DNA from: Micromussa lordhowensis
Lineage: Eukaryota > Cnidaria > Anthozoa > Scleractinia > Lobophylliidae
Assembly: GCA_964020085.1 (NCBI GenBank)
Contig: OZ026600.1
Span: forward strand, 31,337,880 to 31,401,879
Length of the DNA stretch: 64,000 nucleotides
Direction: 5' to 3'
A program made the translations under genes and the position numbers. Positions 37,226 through 49,249 of this stretch are shown here, one piece after another (the stretch's first letter is position 1; the number at the start of each line of letters is the position of its first letter). The notes under the pieces were generated by a model that did not search any database, was not told the origin of the DNA, and was given only the letters and a program-made list of their open reading frames with translations.

Positions 37226-39561
37226 TCATCGTTTCTTCTTCAAAGGAGCAGGCTTGGCTTTTATGTCTTTGCATTTTGGTATGTGTCTTTCAGCTGTAGC
37301 GGGATTGAATTTCCTCTCACAGTGTGGGCACTGAACATAGTCTGGGTTTTCTGTTGGAGGGGGAGGCTCATTGCTCTGTCCCTTTGCGTAACGGATAGCT
37401 TTGATAAAATTTTCATGCTGAGCTCTCCAGTCTGCTTTGGGCTGAAGTAAAAATAAATGAGATATAAGTCATTTAATTGCCTTGTGGTGAGATTCTCCTC
37501 CAATAGGTTTTGGGCAGTTCATGTAAATTATGGCCCCACACATTTCCAACAGCGTGTGTATTTTGGAGGATGGTTGTACAAATGTAAGTGTTTGTAGCTC
37601 TCTGATACAGGCTGATGTAGGCAAAACGAAAAGTCTGCATATAAGCTAAGTCAGACCGGTGCTTATTCCGGTTGCAGCAGCATAAAGCGACTAGGAGTAT
37701 TTCTACTCCCTCCTGGATGGGACGCCGCCAGCCCATCGCAGGGTTACCCCCAGCATTAAATTTGCTGGTACCCATTTATACACCTGGGTTTAGAGAGGCA
37801 CTGTGAGAGTTAAGTGTCTTGCCCAAGAACACAACACAATGTTCCTAGCCAGGGCTTGAACCCAGACTGCTCAATCTGAAGGCAGGCGCACATAGTGTAT
37901 GAAAATAAATAAAATATATAACATACCCTTTTCTTCGGTTCCTCCAGGTATTTTCCGCTCTGTACATATTTCTCAAACTCGGTACCGGCATTTCGGTGCT
38001 TTCTTGTGTCAAATACCTTCCGTTTGGAGTTTGTAGTTTTTGCACACACTTTTTCATGCTTGGCGAGCCTTTCTGATGCAAAATTACGCCCACAGATAGA
38101 GCAGGGGGAGACATCAAGTGAAACCTCATCAACATCCTTAGTTGCTTCCTCATAGAAATTATTGTAAGCATTGTCATGAATGTTCTCAGTTTGATCAAGT
38201 TCATCCTGAAGTGCTTGAGCAGGAGGGGGAGTGTCTTTTTTCACTTGTTGTTTGTTGTGTTTTGGCACCTTCTTTGAAACTGTTCTCTTGATTTGTTTAG
38301 AATCTTCCACAGACTCATTTTGCTGAGGCAAGATGGCATGCTCCTCTAAACTGTGTTTTTCTGCCAACAATCTTTCATGCTCTTCCTTTTGCTGTTTCTC
38401 TTGTTCTTCCAGTTCTTTCCTCTGCTGTTTTAACTTTTCAAGTCGCGATTGCTCCTCTTGTATCTTATTAAGAATTTCATTCTCCCTCTGGGAAAGAGAC
38501 AACTTGGATTTCTGTTTGTGTTTTTCCAGCCGCTCCATTCTCTCTCTGTCTTGCTCCATCTGCCATTTTTGGAAATCTGTCAGTTTATCATTATTAACAT
38601 TATCCTCTTGATTCATAGCTAATAATTTTTGCTTGCTTAGTTGCCTTTGCTTCAGAGCTTTTGCTTTAAGCTTACTTAAATTTGGAGGTACACTGCTATA
38701 ATCTGTAAGGGTACTCAGGGCATCATCATAATCACTGACAGATTCTTCAGCACTTGGGGGTGGTAATGGAGGCTTTGATCGTTTTGTGTTTGGTTTTCTC
38801 TCAATAGGAGGTACTGGCATGAATGGGCCTGAAGTCTCAAAATCGTCACCATCATCTTGTACCAGAACAGAATGAGTTTCATATCTTTTATTAGGAGTAG
38901 GAGGCTTTTTTCTTGCGACATTAGAGCCACCCTTGCTTACCGGAGGAAGGGGGTCTTGTTTATCTATACCCTTTGTCCTTTTCCTTACATTGACGCCAAT
39001 GTTTCTTGTCTGAGTCCTTTCTGAGTTTTTTGAATACAACGGTTTTTGTGGTGATGGAGGCTCCTTTTTCAAACTAATTCTTTTCCCAGCCGACACATGT
39101 GTTTTTGAAACTTGTTCACTTTTAATTATGCCTTGTGAAAATGTGTCCTGTTTTTGCTCCTTCACCTTTTTGAAATGTGATTCAATGGGGGGTAGTAGTT
39201 CAGGATTTTTCTGTCCTTTTCTTGTAGCCTCCATTGCTCTTCTCTCTGCAAAGAATTCTCGTACCATCCCTCCACCATTATTGCCTTGTTTTAGACTATT
39301 TTCTTGTTGAACAACTCGCAACTGATTGATCTTCTCTTCTCTTTCAAGTTGAAGTTTCTTGCTGTAATCATTTCTGAGTAATTCCAGACGAGATAACCTC
39401 TTTTTCGGGGCACTTCTATTGTGGCTCATGTTGTAATTTGCTTGGGAAATATTTGCTGAGACTGACTTCATAGTATCAGGGACATGAGAAGAAACCTCTT
39501 CATTTCTGTTGTACTGACGCAGTGAACGCGTTGGTGAGCTGTCATAAAGGATCTGCGCCAT
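37226..39561 (-). CDS. ZC2HC1C: Zinc finger C2HC domain-containing protein 1C (ZC2HC1C/FAM164C)
   Basis: Two coding exons read on the minus strand: 39561-37927 (545 codons) and 37441-37226 (71 codons plus TGA), a phase-0 junction, 616 residues. I start at the ATG at 39561 (MAQILYDSS). The frame extends four codons upstream, but only to a GTG. Visible features: a basic, Ser/Pro-rich N-terminal half with PPPP-type segments; a long charged coiled coil at about 307-407 (Q/K/E-rich); a first C2HC finger at about 485-506 (CSICGRNF...H..VC); and a second at 583-602 (CPHCERKF...H..KC). The paired C2HC fingers with the KVFDTRKHR linker are the ZC2HC1 signature. The molecular role is poorly known in any animal. 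The single intron contains a family B SINE. Shares the region upstream with divergent CINP. Confidence 0.88.
37633..37893 (-). mobile_element. tRNA-derived SINE, family B, copy 2
   Basis: Aligns with 16923-17202 and 59628-59912 through the body words GCGACTAGGAGTATTTCTAC, GGGTTACCCCCAGCAT, GTACCCATTTATACACCTGG and TGTCTTGCCCAAGAACACAA (plus-strand reading). The tRNA-like head at 37845-37893 is degraded. It is in the intron of ZC2HC1C and in the same orientation as that gene. Confidence 0.8.
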
Positions 39562-41168
39562 GAAGTTTCTCACTTAATCTATGGTAAATTAGAAGTTAAA
39601 ACAAATGTAAGAATCTTAAACATTGATTATTCCAATGGCAATCAGTTTCAAGTGACAGCCTCACCAAAATTGCCTCAGTTGTCTTTGAAGACAAAGGAGA
39701 ACTGAGTGCAAGAATGATCACAAGAGCCCCTATGTGGTTATAAGTTTTTGTAGAAAGTTGTGAACACCTCACTGCTGATTGAGAAGGCCATCATAAAGTG
39801 ATAATCATTACACTTCTTATCAGCAGTGGGGGTTGACAACTTTCTTTCATATTTGACTGAATCTGTTTTTTTAGTCATCAGTAAAACCTCTACAGATTAT
39901 AAAATCACTTTAGCCATTGAATTAAACTGTCAACTAAAGGAAAGACGGCATTCCAGCTGATGGAATGTGTCAAACGACGTGTCCTTTTCCCAAGTTTTGG
40001 TGGAATCAATATTACCTTATTATGTGAACCTGTAGGATTGCTTTGTGCCTTGACATGATAGTCTTCTTGTTAGAGATTTTCATCAACTGAAGATAAACTC
40101 ACTGTTTGAAAACCGGTCATATTTTCAAAATTTGTTGTTGTTAGGTAAACACAGTGGGTGTTGACATGCACCATCACTGAAGCAGAATCAATTACACCGC
40201 ACCAATAAACAAAAAGACGGACATTCTGAAGTGTCCCTGCGGTGTTTGTTTTCGTAAACACTCCTTGTTTCTTGAGGCTTGAATAATCTCAACAAAATCA
40301 ACGAACACAGAGATAGAGTTCTGAGTACCAAAAGTATTTGTGAAATATTTCATTAGGGCTGGCTTCCGACATTTATTGTAAACTACAACAATGATTTTCC
40401 GAGTGTACGTGCCTATTAGGCATTATATGTTTCGGATCAGTGAATCTGTTGGGTTTCCAGGTTCTTCAAAATGGCACTTGATTAAAATCGAGAGCAGTTG
40501 ATAAAATTTCTCAGTTTAAAATACTGAAAGGTCTAATCCGTACGGATACAACATGAATTCACTGATTCCAGTATGTCTCTACACGTTTCAGAACTCGCGT
40601 GTAAATAAAATCAAAGTTTATAGTGGCACGTGTGAAACATTTTCCGTGATTTGTCTTTTTAATTCTAAAGCGATCTCTTTCAACAAATCGAACTTATATT
40701 CACGTTTGCTCGAGGGCTTCTCGTGATTCTGATAATTAAGTACACGTTTAGAAAATCGTAAAGAAAAATGTTAAGGAAAATCAACTTTATCGTTGGGGTG
40801 CGCTGTATTGTTCATGCACGATCCGAGTGGTCAGGGAGAAATCACGAAACTAAGGTAATTTAATTCAACCAATTTTTTTCATTTCATCGTGTAAAACGAG
40901 CTAAATACATGTAAGAGATACCCACCTCTAAGCACAGATTGTTTCCTCTTTAAATAGCTTCAAAACTGTTCGCGAATTTGTACGACGATCTGATCGCAAG
41001 TACATTATTCTTACATGTTTAGTGAATTATTTTTACATCCGATTGGCGTTGCTATGTAAATAAGATATTCGTTGCTAGGTAGTCGTTGCTATAATCATTC
41101 TCGGTGTCTTCCGTTCCCTAGCAACGTTTTTAATTCGAACCCAGTCTTCTCAAAACGGCTCATCCAAC
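39562..41168. promoter_or_regulatory. Divergent upstream region of ZC2HC1C and CINP with clustered GTTGCTA words
   Basis: 1.6 kb between divergent start codons. Nothing in the first 1.4 kb has a supportable frame. Close to the CINP start, 41048-41125 carries GTTGCTATG, GTTGCTAGG and GTTGCTATA on the plus strand and CCTAGCAACG in the opposite sense. These resemble half-sites of the RFX X-box (GTTGCCATGGCAAC). No TATA box was seen. That RFX acts here is inference. Confidence 0.35.
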
Positions 41169-44100
41169 ATGGCGACCTCTACGCCAAAAAAGTTCAAGTC
41201 GCCAAAATCTCAGAAAACTCCATCCAGAAAAGAAGTAATTTCGCAGTCCACCTCTCCGAAATCATCTCCCAACAGAAATTTGTCGGATCTTGCTAAAAGG
41301 CTAAGAGACTGTTGTGCTACTTGGCACGAGCACGTGCGTAGATGGTCCAAATTGAACGAACTGGGAACATCATTTGCTAACAAATTGGTTAATTTGCAGC
41401 TTCAAAAAGAGTAGGTACAACATTTATTTGTTTCCAGAATTGAAAACTTATGTTTACTCTAATGCATATTTATAACATAGATAGGACCCTGCGCGCGCTC
41501 TGATTGGTCAAAAACCTATGTTTTATCAAAGCAAAAAACGTAAAAAAGCGTGTTTTATTGTTTTGTGCGCGTGAAATCTATATCATAAAGCAAATGAAAA
41601 AGCCTAAGTCGTGTATTGCACTGTCACAAAACACTCCGGACATTTGAGAACGCTCGAAAACATGAGCCGCAGGCGAGTGTTTTCTACATTTCCCTCGTGT
41701 TCTCAAATGCACGTCGTGTGTTATCAAAGTGTAACACACGGCTTAGGCTTCTTTATTTGTTAAATAAAGAATGATGATCTGTAGGGGAACAGTAAGTGTA
41801 CGAAATGTTGCAGAGAAGTTGTAATAATGGGCAAGTATGCTGCTGAGTAAATATGGCGTCATCATTGTCTGTCTCAGTGGAGAATTGGGCTGTCGCTTCT
41901 CTCTCAAGCTTACGTTTGATTAATTGAATAAATTTATTATATGGCTAGCTTCGTGAGCGTGCAAGATGAATCAAATCCTGCACTGTGATCGGCTACCCGA
42001 GCAGGCAAGATGGAGCTATCTTGCCTGCCCGAGACTACCCGCCTTGTACCACAAGAAAAATTTCCCCAAAAGCCATATAATAAATCCTTTATTGACCAAG
42101 CTTGTTTGTCAAGATGGCTTGATATTGGCCTCGTTCTTTTTTTGCATGTTTATACAAAAAAGAACTTGGCCAATATCCAGCCATCTTGACCTCACACTTG
42201 GTCAATAACCCATACTTATTTACTTATAAGCTCATTACATTTTTGGTGAATAGATACCATGCTGTCGAGGAAAGCTCCACACTTGCTCTAGCAAACGACC
42301 AAGACTCGGCCTTTAAACTTCAAGAGGAAATTGCAAAGGCTTCTCAAGAACTTTCAAGAATTTACGGTTCTTTGGTATGGACAGCGATCTTCTTTTAACC
42401 TGCTTTATTAGAATGTTCTTAATCAGACATTTAAGAAGCTGCATTGCTTGCAGTCTCATTTTGGTCGTCACACAGTGCTTCTTCCTGCTGAGTGATGCAT
42501 TGCAAATGTACGACAACTTGGTCTATCACTCACACAATGACTTTATACCTGATAAGCCTTACCACTCACCTCAAAAAGAAGCCCTCCAAAAACCAGTTGT
42601 TTTATTAAGTTCGTTTTCGGCAGGAGGGCAACTGGTTTTCACAGGCAGGATGAATTTTTTCAACTGACCTTCTTTCTTAGAAAACCTTTCCTCTAGATGG
42701 TCAAACCAGGTGGGCAATATCATCTTTGCAGCCGGTCAATTTGCCTGGTGCCCAGGCCCTAAATGAAACTCCTTGCTCAAGACATCAGGTACTGCAAATA
42801 CCCCCTCCATCCACACAAATAGAAGCCCATGGTGTAATATTCAGTTCTGGGTCTCAAAGAAAGATACATGTAAACAATGTATTGCTTTTGATTTACTTGA
42901 GAGGTCTTATTTTGTACATGTATTTGTATTTGTGTCCTGACGATGATTTCGATGTTTATTTAATGACTGTAGGACTTGTTTTGTTTCACATAGTAATGTT
43001 TCCAGTGTTACAACATTTTTTTTGAGACAAAACGTCCCTTTCAAATATGAACCTTGAACACTCTTCTTCTGCTAATGTGTCCCCAAACCCCCAAGAGCCT
43101 TCTAAACAAGTGTAAGCATATATACAGCTTGTGCATTTATAATCAGAATGTTACTGTATGTTTCAACACATTCTTTGCCTGACAACTGTTTGTTTCTATT
43201 AGGCTGATTTACACTCAAAAATGGAAGCTTTAGTACAGAACTTTCATGCAATGCGGAAACTACAAGCTATTCAAAGAAACAATGAAGACAGATCAGACAA
43301 CCAAATCTTCAATACCTGGACTATTGAGCATTTTTGTAAGTATTTCATCATTCATATGTATATTAGTGACATATGGCAGCAAAAAGTAATTATGCGACCC
43401 ATTATGGAAGGAAGTTCAGGCACCAACAGGGTCACTGACTTGTTGTCTTGGACAAAACAGTTAGTTAATGGTGCAATTTGGTCTCAAACAAGCTATGTCA
43501 CAAGTTTAATGTTATGTTGCATCAGAATTTTTTTATAAATTCACCTATTTTTACAAATACTGTAACCGCCACCTGGTAAGGTCAGTTGGTAGAGTGCCAG
43601 TCTGCTGTGCGGAAGTCTTCTTGGATAAGGACTATAAACTGTATGCCCTGTCCCCTGCATCTTCAGTGCTACATGGTTAGCAAGGGACGTTAAAGAACCC
43701 ACACACTTATCGAAGAGAGTAGGGCACGCAGTTCCCGGTGTTGTGGTCTGGCTTTGTTTCACGGGTTGGTGCTTCACATAGGGTTAACCTCATTGCACCT
43801 TTCCCCCTTGGACAAAATTGTCCAAGAAAAATAAGAAGAATTGCTTTGACTATGAATGTAGTGTTCCTCAGTCATAGTGTTGCTTATTTATTTTTGTTTT
43901 GTTGATGATTCAGTTCTTGTGTTTTAGTTTTTGATTTTCAAAAACTACATGTACATGTTTGAGATTTAGTTCTGTCAATAATCTGTATCTATGTATATTA
44001 AGAGAGAATAAAAACTAGAAACTTAAAAAGTGTTGTAACATACAAAACTGTACAACGTTATGATTTGTCGTAGCACCCTCCTTCAAAATAAGCAATCCCA

Positions 44101-44461
44101 ATTGAGTGCCATTAATTCAATAAGCACCCTCCCTTGAGCTACCAAAACAAAATAAGTGCCCTGAAAGCCAACTCAAATCATTACAGGTTTACTACAGCAG
44201 TGTAACGTCGTAAATAAGAAGTAAGCTTTGATGATGAAACTATAATGAGTTTACTTTTTTCCAGGGGATGCATCACAGAGACTTTTAGATTCATTTACCA
44301 AAGAACTTTTTTTGAAGGAGAGACTTGTAACAGAATTTACCTCCTGTAAGAACAGAGATCAGCTGATGGTGTATCTGTCGCTGTGGCTACATGAGCCACT
44401 TTTAAGCGATGATAATGATGTCCTCTTAGAAAGCATGTTGATTGAAACGGAGTTGAGATGA
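41169..44461 (+). CDS. CINP: Cyclin-dependent kinase 2-interacting protein (CINP)
   Basis: Exons 41169-41410, 42254-42374, 43203-43335 and 44265-44461 give 230 residues plus TGA, all phases consistent. The protein starts with a lysine/serine/proline-rich tail, then a conserved region ([23 protein letters not shown]), a coiled coil (about 85-125), [10 protein letters not shown] and a C-terminal [11 protein letters not shown]...ESMLIETEL block. The tryptophan-containing segments, the HTW/NTW..HF..SxxLLxxxxKEL block and the Leu-rich end match CINP. Known role: binds CDK2-cyclin and ATRIP at replication forks, and takes part in the 55LCC complex and ribosome biogenesis. The start is the first ATG in a fully coding exon with ACATGG context. 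Introns hold fold-backs at 41585-41765 and 42089-42208. Tail-to-tail with ACTR10. Confidence 0.88.
41585..41765. mobile_element. Fold-back element (MITE-like)
   Basis: AAGCCTAAGTCGTGT (41600-41614) is inverted at 41734-41750 (ACACACGGCTTAGGCTT), and CATTTGAGAACGC..GAAAA (41641-41660) pairs with 41690-41709. The flank is GCGCGCTCTGATTGGTC. In a CINP intron. Confidence 0.65.
42089..42208. mobile_element. Fold-back element (MITE-like)
   Basis: Arms TTATTGACCAAG at the left and CTTGGTCAATAA at the right, then GTCAAGATGGCTTGATATTGGCC against GGCCAATATCCAGCCATCTTGAC, then AAGTTC/GTTCTTTTTT words toward the loop. The two arms are about 50 bp each. In a CINP intron. Confidence 0.75.
43565..43857 (+). 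mobile_element. tRNA-derived SINE, family A, copy 2
   Basis: The head CCTGGTAAGGTCAGTTGGTAG carries an A-box-like word. The B-box part is missing, because CTGTGCGGAAG runs directly into TCTTCTTGGATAAGGAC. Then the shared body follows: GGACTATAAACTGTATGCCC, GGACGTTAAAGAACCCACAC, AGAGTAGGGCACG, TTCCCGGTGTTGTGGTCTGG. In a CINP intron on the same strand. Confidence 0.8.
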
Positions 44462-44665
44462 CAGCAAAGTCATGCAAATGGAAAATAATTTGTGTAATTC
44501 CACAAACAAGGTGTTACAACTTGGGTAATTTACTGATAGTTACAGTTGGTCCAGTTAGGCTGCTGGGCCTGGAGTCCAGTTGTGTAATAGTTTATTCTCA
44601 TTGAAGAAGATCGATGGTTTGACTTTTACAATGTCTGTACTTCCTTGAAATACTGCTGATCATAT

Positions 44666-44725
44666 AACACCTTGTAAGCTGGGCACAATTTGCCTAACAC
44701 CTTGTAAGCTGGGCACAATTTGCCT
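44666..44725. repeat. Tandem duplication, 30-bp period
   Basis: AACACCTTGTAAGCTGGGCA and its following ten bases occur twice with no difference seen (44666-44695, 44696-44725), 205 bp after the CINP stop and probably in its 3' UTR. Confidence 0.8.
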
Positions 44726-44798
44726 AGTTCCTAGGCCTCAGTATTTTTAGATAGTCAGTCTGTTTAGGTTGTGAATGGAGTCACTGAACTTTTAGTGA

Positions 44799-44804
44799 AA
44801 TAAA
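44799..44804 (+). terminator. Candidate poly(A) signal for CINP
   Basis: AATAAA 338 bp after the CINP stop codon, with no competing canonical hexamer in between that I saw. Confidence 0.5.
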
Positions 44805-44829
44805 TGGACCAAGAAAACCTAAGAGAAAG

Positions 44830-44861
<32 letters not shown>

Positions 44862-45006
44862 GGTGAGCTTTCGAGCATGAACATGATATCTTCACATGTG
44901 AAAATAACATGTTATTCGTCTGGCCTTCGCAACAATTTTTGGAAAATCTTCGGAAATCTTCAGAAAGTGGTCGGAAATCTTTGGAAAATCGTCGTCATTA
45001 GTGTGT

Positions 45007-45029
45007 TTATATAATAAACAGAATATTTG

Positions 45030-45062
<33 letters not shown>

Positions 45063-45162
45063 CATATCTCACTAGTTTGTTGCGCTCACTCGTGAGATAT
45101 CGAGTTGAACACTCAAAGATAAAATTCATATCCACGCATGGTCATGTAATATCCTTTATATA
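45007..45162. mobile_element. Fold-back element (MITE-like)
   Basis: TGGATATGAATTTTATCTT (45030-45048) is inverted at 45116-45134 (AAGATAAAATTCATATCCA). The inner arms GTTCAACTC.ATATCTCAC and GTGAGATATCGAGTTGAAC also pair. Weaker outer similarity extends to 45162. Between the CINP and ACTR10 ends. Confidence 0.75.
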
Positions 45163-45270
45163 GAACATGGCAAGGAACAGTCTACATACCCCCCTCCCCC
45201 AACTGAATTCCTTTGTAATTTCTAATTGGTACAGACAATCATTACTTGCAACTAATGCCTCATAACAAAT

Positions 45271-45276
45271 TTTATT
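45271..45276 (-). terminator. Candidate poly(A) signal for ACTR10
   Basis: TTTATT on the plus strand, AATAAA on the coding strand, about 370 bp beyond the ACTR10 stop codon. Confidence 0.4.
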
Positions 45277-45648
45277 GCTTTTTCACAAGCAAAAAGAGCA
45301 GTCAAAAGTTCACAAGGGACCAAGCCTGAGATAGTTAAATAAATAAGCTTTACTACTTTCTTCTCTTGATATCTGTTTTACCCAATTGATTATAAATTGA
45401 TGACAACGGTCATCATTACCCAGGGGTGAAGACTTTCTATAAGTTATACTTTCCTACTGTGAAGTTGGTTTTATTGACTTTTAACAAGTCTACAGGGGTG
45501 AAAAGGGTTCTTTTACACAGTGAAAGAAGAGCTAGCTCAGTGCCTCAGCACAACAATAATTATTGTTTACTTAGTACCTTTTAAAACAGAAATCTTGAAA
45601 TAAAAGTCTACATTTATCTTTATCTGACGGTCCTATTTATACACAAGT

Positions 45649-48600
45649 CTAAGTAGATTCATCCCTTTCTTCCTTTTGATTTTCTTTGTCATTTTCTTTT
45701 ATACTCTGAGAAGCGCCTGAAGTAGGGGATGCCCCAGCTCTTTGAAGTAAACTTGATCCCAAAGAGCGTGGACTGCCTCCACTAAGAAGTCGGCTTGACA
45801 ATGAGCTGCTTATACTGCTAAGGGTGCTGGTAATACCACTTGTCTGACGACGTGACAGCACTGGTCTTTCAAGCGGTGCATCTAAAATTGGGATGTTGTC
45901 AAGAGCTTGCACTTCACAGGATGCCCAGTCTGGTATCTTGTTATCTTGTATGTATCTCTCTTTAGTTACTGAGCGGTCTGCCAACACTTCAAGAGCACCA
46001 AATATTGCACCTAGAAAACCACACTACAATAAGCTTGGGAATGAAGGATTTATAAAAAAAAAAGTTGCAAAAATGAGATACCTCCAAGCCATGATGTACA
46101 GTTAGGGCTGACAGGTGTCCGATGCATTTTGATGACTTTTATAAACAAGTTCTCCTTGTATTGAGGTGACTGGAGTAAACAGTAAATCTCTTGCAAAAGA
46201 CGGTGCCTAAACCAAAGAAATCAGAAACATCAAGTTAGCTAATATTACACCTGTAATTGTCACATAGGTACATGTAAAACTTGGGCGACTGCAACTAACT
46301 TGTTACAACCAGTTTCCTGGCGCATAAATAGATTAATAATTATTATAGCATGAAATATTTGAAAATACTTTTTGCAACATTATTTGTGCTTGACCAGTAC
46401 ATTTAATTTAATGTCAAATTAATTTTGGTTATGGTAATGTACAGTTTTACTCTTCATTTGCATTACATGTACATGTATAGCTTTAACTCTACAGAATGAT
46501 ATACAACACACTTAAAAAGTTATAGATAAATATGTTATAGATAAATGGGACTTACTTAAACCCTGGTGTCATAACTGTTCCTCCAATAAGAACTATGTTT
46601 TCTGCCAAAGTTTTCCTGGTGTCAATGGGACACTACAAATCCAAGTCGACATTATAAATGTTAATGGTGGAACAGAGAATTAACTCTGAAGTGTAATTTA
46701 AAGTGCTAAATTGAACCCATGAATAACCCACTGGGCGTTAGCCCTAGTAAAGGGAATCAGGGAACCACACGAGGTAAAGAAAAAATCTTTTGACCTCGGT
46801 GGGAATTGGCCTTTTGACCTCGGTGGGTTATTCATGGGTTCAATTTAGCACTTTAAATTACACTTCAGAGTTAATTCTCTGTTCCACCATTTGTGTTCAT
46901 AGTGCTACGCGGCACAACATTCATTATAAATGTTAGATAGTTTTATATGACTGGGGAAATTACTCCAGCAGGACTGGCTGAAAGCAGACCAATTTTTTGT
47001 TAATTTTTTTATTGCACTGCTGTGCAAATTAACATGTGTATGTTTGTAATTTTCTCAGTCATATAATAAATTAGAAATCACATGAAGGGCTCCAGCAATT
47101 AAGGATTTACACTATTTACTATAATATTTGAAAATTCTTTCATATTACACTAGCCTAAAGGCTTGTGCAATTTTGAGAGAAGTTTGAAATATCACTCAGA
47201 GTGTACTATAAATCCTTAATTGCACTTGCATTCATACGATTACCTAACATATAATTATTACCACAACTGCAGTAATATATAGCGAACATCACTTACATGT
47301 AAAGGTAAAAGTTTAAATTGGGGCAAACATGTACCTTGAGTATGGAATCCAAAACACATGTTGCAATGGATTTTTCTTCCTCATCGCCATCAAACAGAAT
47401 ATCAAATGTCTGTTCCCTGTAAACAAAGCAGAACAATATTATCCTTTTTCAAATGAGATTTGTATACATGCCCCTCTGGACATCATTGTGTTCCCTGACT
47501 CACTTGCCTCTTCTATTATACGTCAGTGTGCCTTAAGTACATGCAAACAGGAAATTGTTCAACCTAGTAGGAATAGTCAAATCAATAATTTTACACTGCC
47601 ATGAATCACACACTATTGAGCATTGCACTGTTTAACACAAATAACCAGCTAAAAAGTGACAGGCTAGTACCGCAAGGAGGGGATTGTGTTTTGTGCATAT
47701 TCCTGAGACACTCTCACTACATCCTGTCCTGTCTTTGCTGTTAATTATTTTACCTGATTTGACCTTCAATTCTGAGTATCCTTCCACCATCAAGTGGATA
47801 ATCAACCTTTGGCACCTGTGATGCCGGTCGTGGTTCTCCCTCAGGGCCACTGAACTTTGGTGCCACAAAGCAGGTACGCACTACAGAGTAACCACAGAAA
47901 TAAAGCATACAGAGTAGATGGTGTATAAATCTTTGTTAGGGGATTAATGGTCCTGCTCTGATGCATGAGCAATTCTCATAACACTAAAACAAGATAACAG
48001 TCCGTTGCCTCCCATGAGTTGCATTGTGATTGACAAGTGCGCAAGACAAAAATTCCTCAAGAACTTTATAATGCGTGTAAAGATAAACGTCACCAATTAA
48101 TGTAAAGTGTCTACAGGTCTGTTTGCTGTCAACATGGGAGTCAGCCAGCCAGTCAGTCAATCATTAACTAAAGGAGAATTCATCAGTAGTTTCACTTTCT
48201 GGGCTGTCCATATCAAAAGAACTGTGCCTTATTTATTTTTGCACTTCTGCCAGTTGAAAAGGTTTTGAGTAATCACCAAGTCAAAGAAGTCACTTGACTT
48301 GTAAGTTTACCTTTAATGTCCTCCAAAGTCTCTGTTTCAACAGCATCTGAAAAATTATTTATTAACAAATCATCACCCAGTGATCGGAGATTGACACATT
48401 CTTCACATAAAACAGTGCCGGAAAAAAAATCAATTTCTAGACTTAGGAGCAACCCACCACCCTCAAACTTATGACACACAATATCATTGTCACAAGTACA
48501 GTCTTGCTTGCATTGTTTTTAGTGTTTGTACTAGCTTATAATATACATAATATATACTACTTATTTATAACATCAGAGGTACATGTATATCAGAGCTTAC

Positions 48601-49211
48601 TCACTCATAACAGAAGACAAGGGTTTTATTCCAGTTTCTATTTGCACAAGACTTCTGTCCATCAGCTGCTTTTCTAAATACCTGAAATAGCAAAATATTC
48701 TCTGTCATGCAAAATGCTTTTACCAGACGTTCTTTCCAATAATTTAGCCTTTTCAAAAATAACCACTCCCTTCCAACCCCTTTGTGCAAATTATTTATTT
48801 ATAAGCTCCTCCCCAACAAAATAAGCCCACACGAATAGTAACTATAAAGCCTGGGCCAAATGGACTCACAAGTGGACCATGTACAGGTAGACTTAGGTCT
48901 ACATGCAAGATCAAATTTGAACACAACTCGACGCAAACTTTTCAGTGTTTGTCACCCAAGTCGACGTCCATTCGTTGTTATAGCAGCCTATTAGCCAATG
49001 AAATGTGTTTTCAAGAAAGTGACCTTGAAATGATTTTTTATGACTTGCATGCACTTGCAAGGAAGCTTGTGGGTCTGTCCGCCGACCGGTTAGCTCAGTT
49101 GGTAGAGCACCAGACTGCTGTGCGGGAGGTTGCAGGTTCAAATCTTGGCCGGACCAACACTCAGGGTCTTTAAATAACTGAGGAGAAAGTGCTGTCTTTG
49201 TAATGGCATCT

Positions 49212-49249
<38 letters not shown>

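Larger units (their letters stand above)
44462..45648. other. Intergenic between convergent CINP and ACTR10
   Basis: No supported gene. It contains a 30-bp tandem duplication (44666-44725, unit AACACCTTGTAAGCTGGGCA...), the CINP poly(A) signal at 44799, the fold-back at 45007-45162, and the ACTR10 poly(A) signal at 45271 (minus strand). Confidence 0.5.

Noticed and set aside
37810..39573. ZC2HC1C starting at 39573 and ending at 37810
   Set aside because: The upstream start is GTG, not ATG, and the last codons read into the intron past the GTATGT donor at 37926.
49083..49158. tRNA gene (A-box and B-box present)
   Set aside because: The acceptor and T arms do not pair properly and the segment continues into a conserved SINE body seen in other copies.
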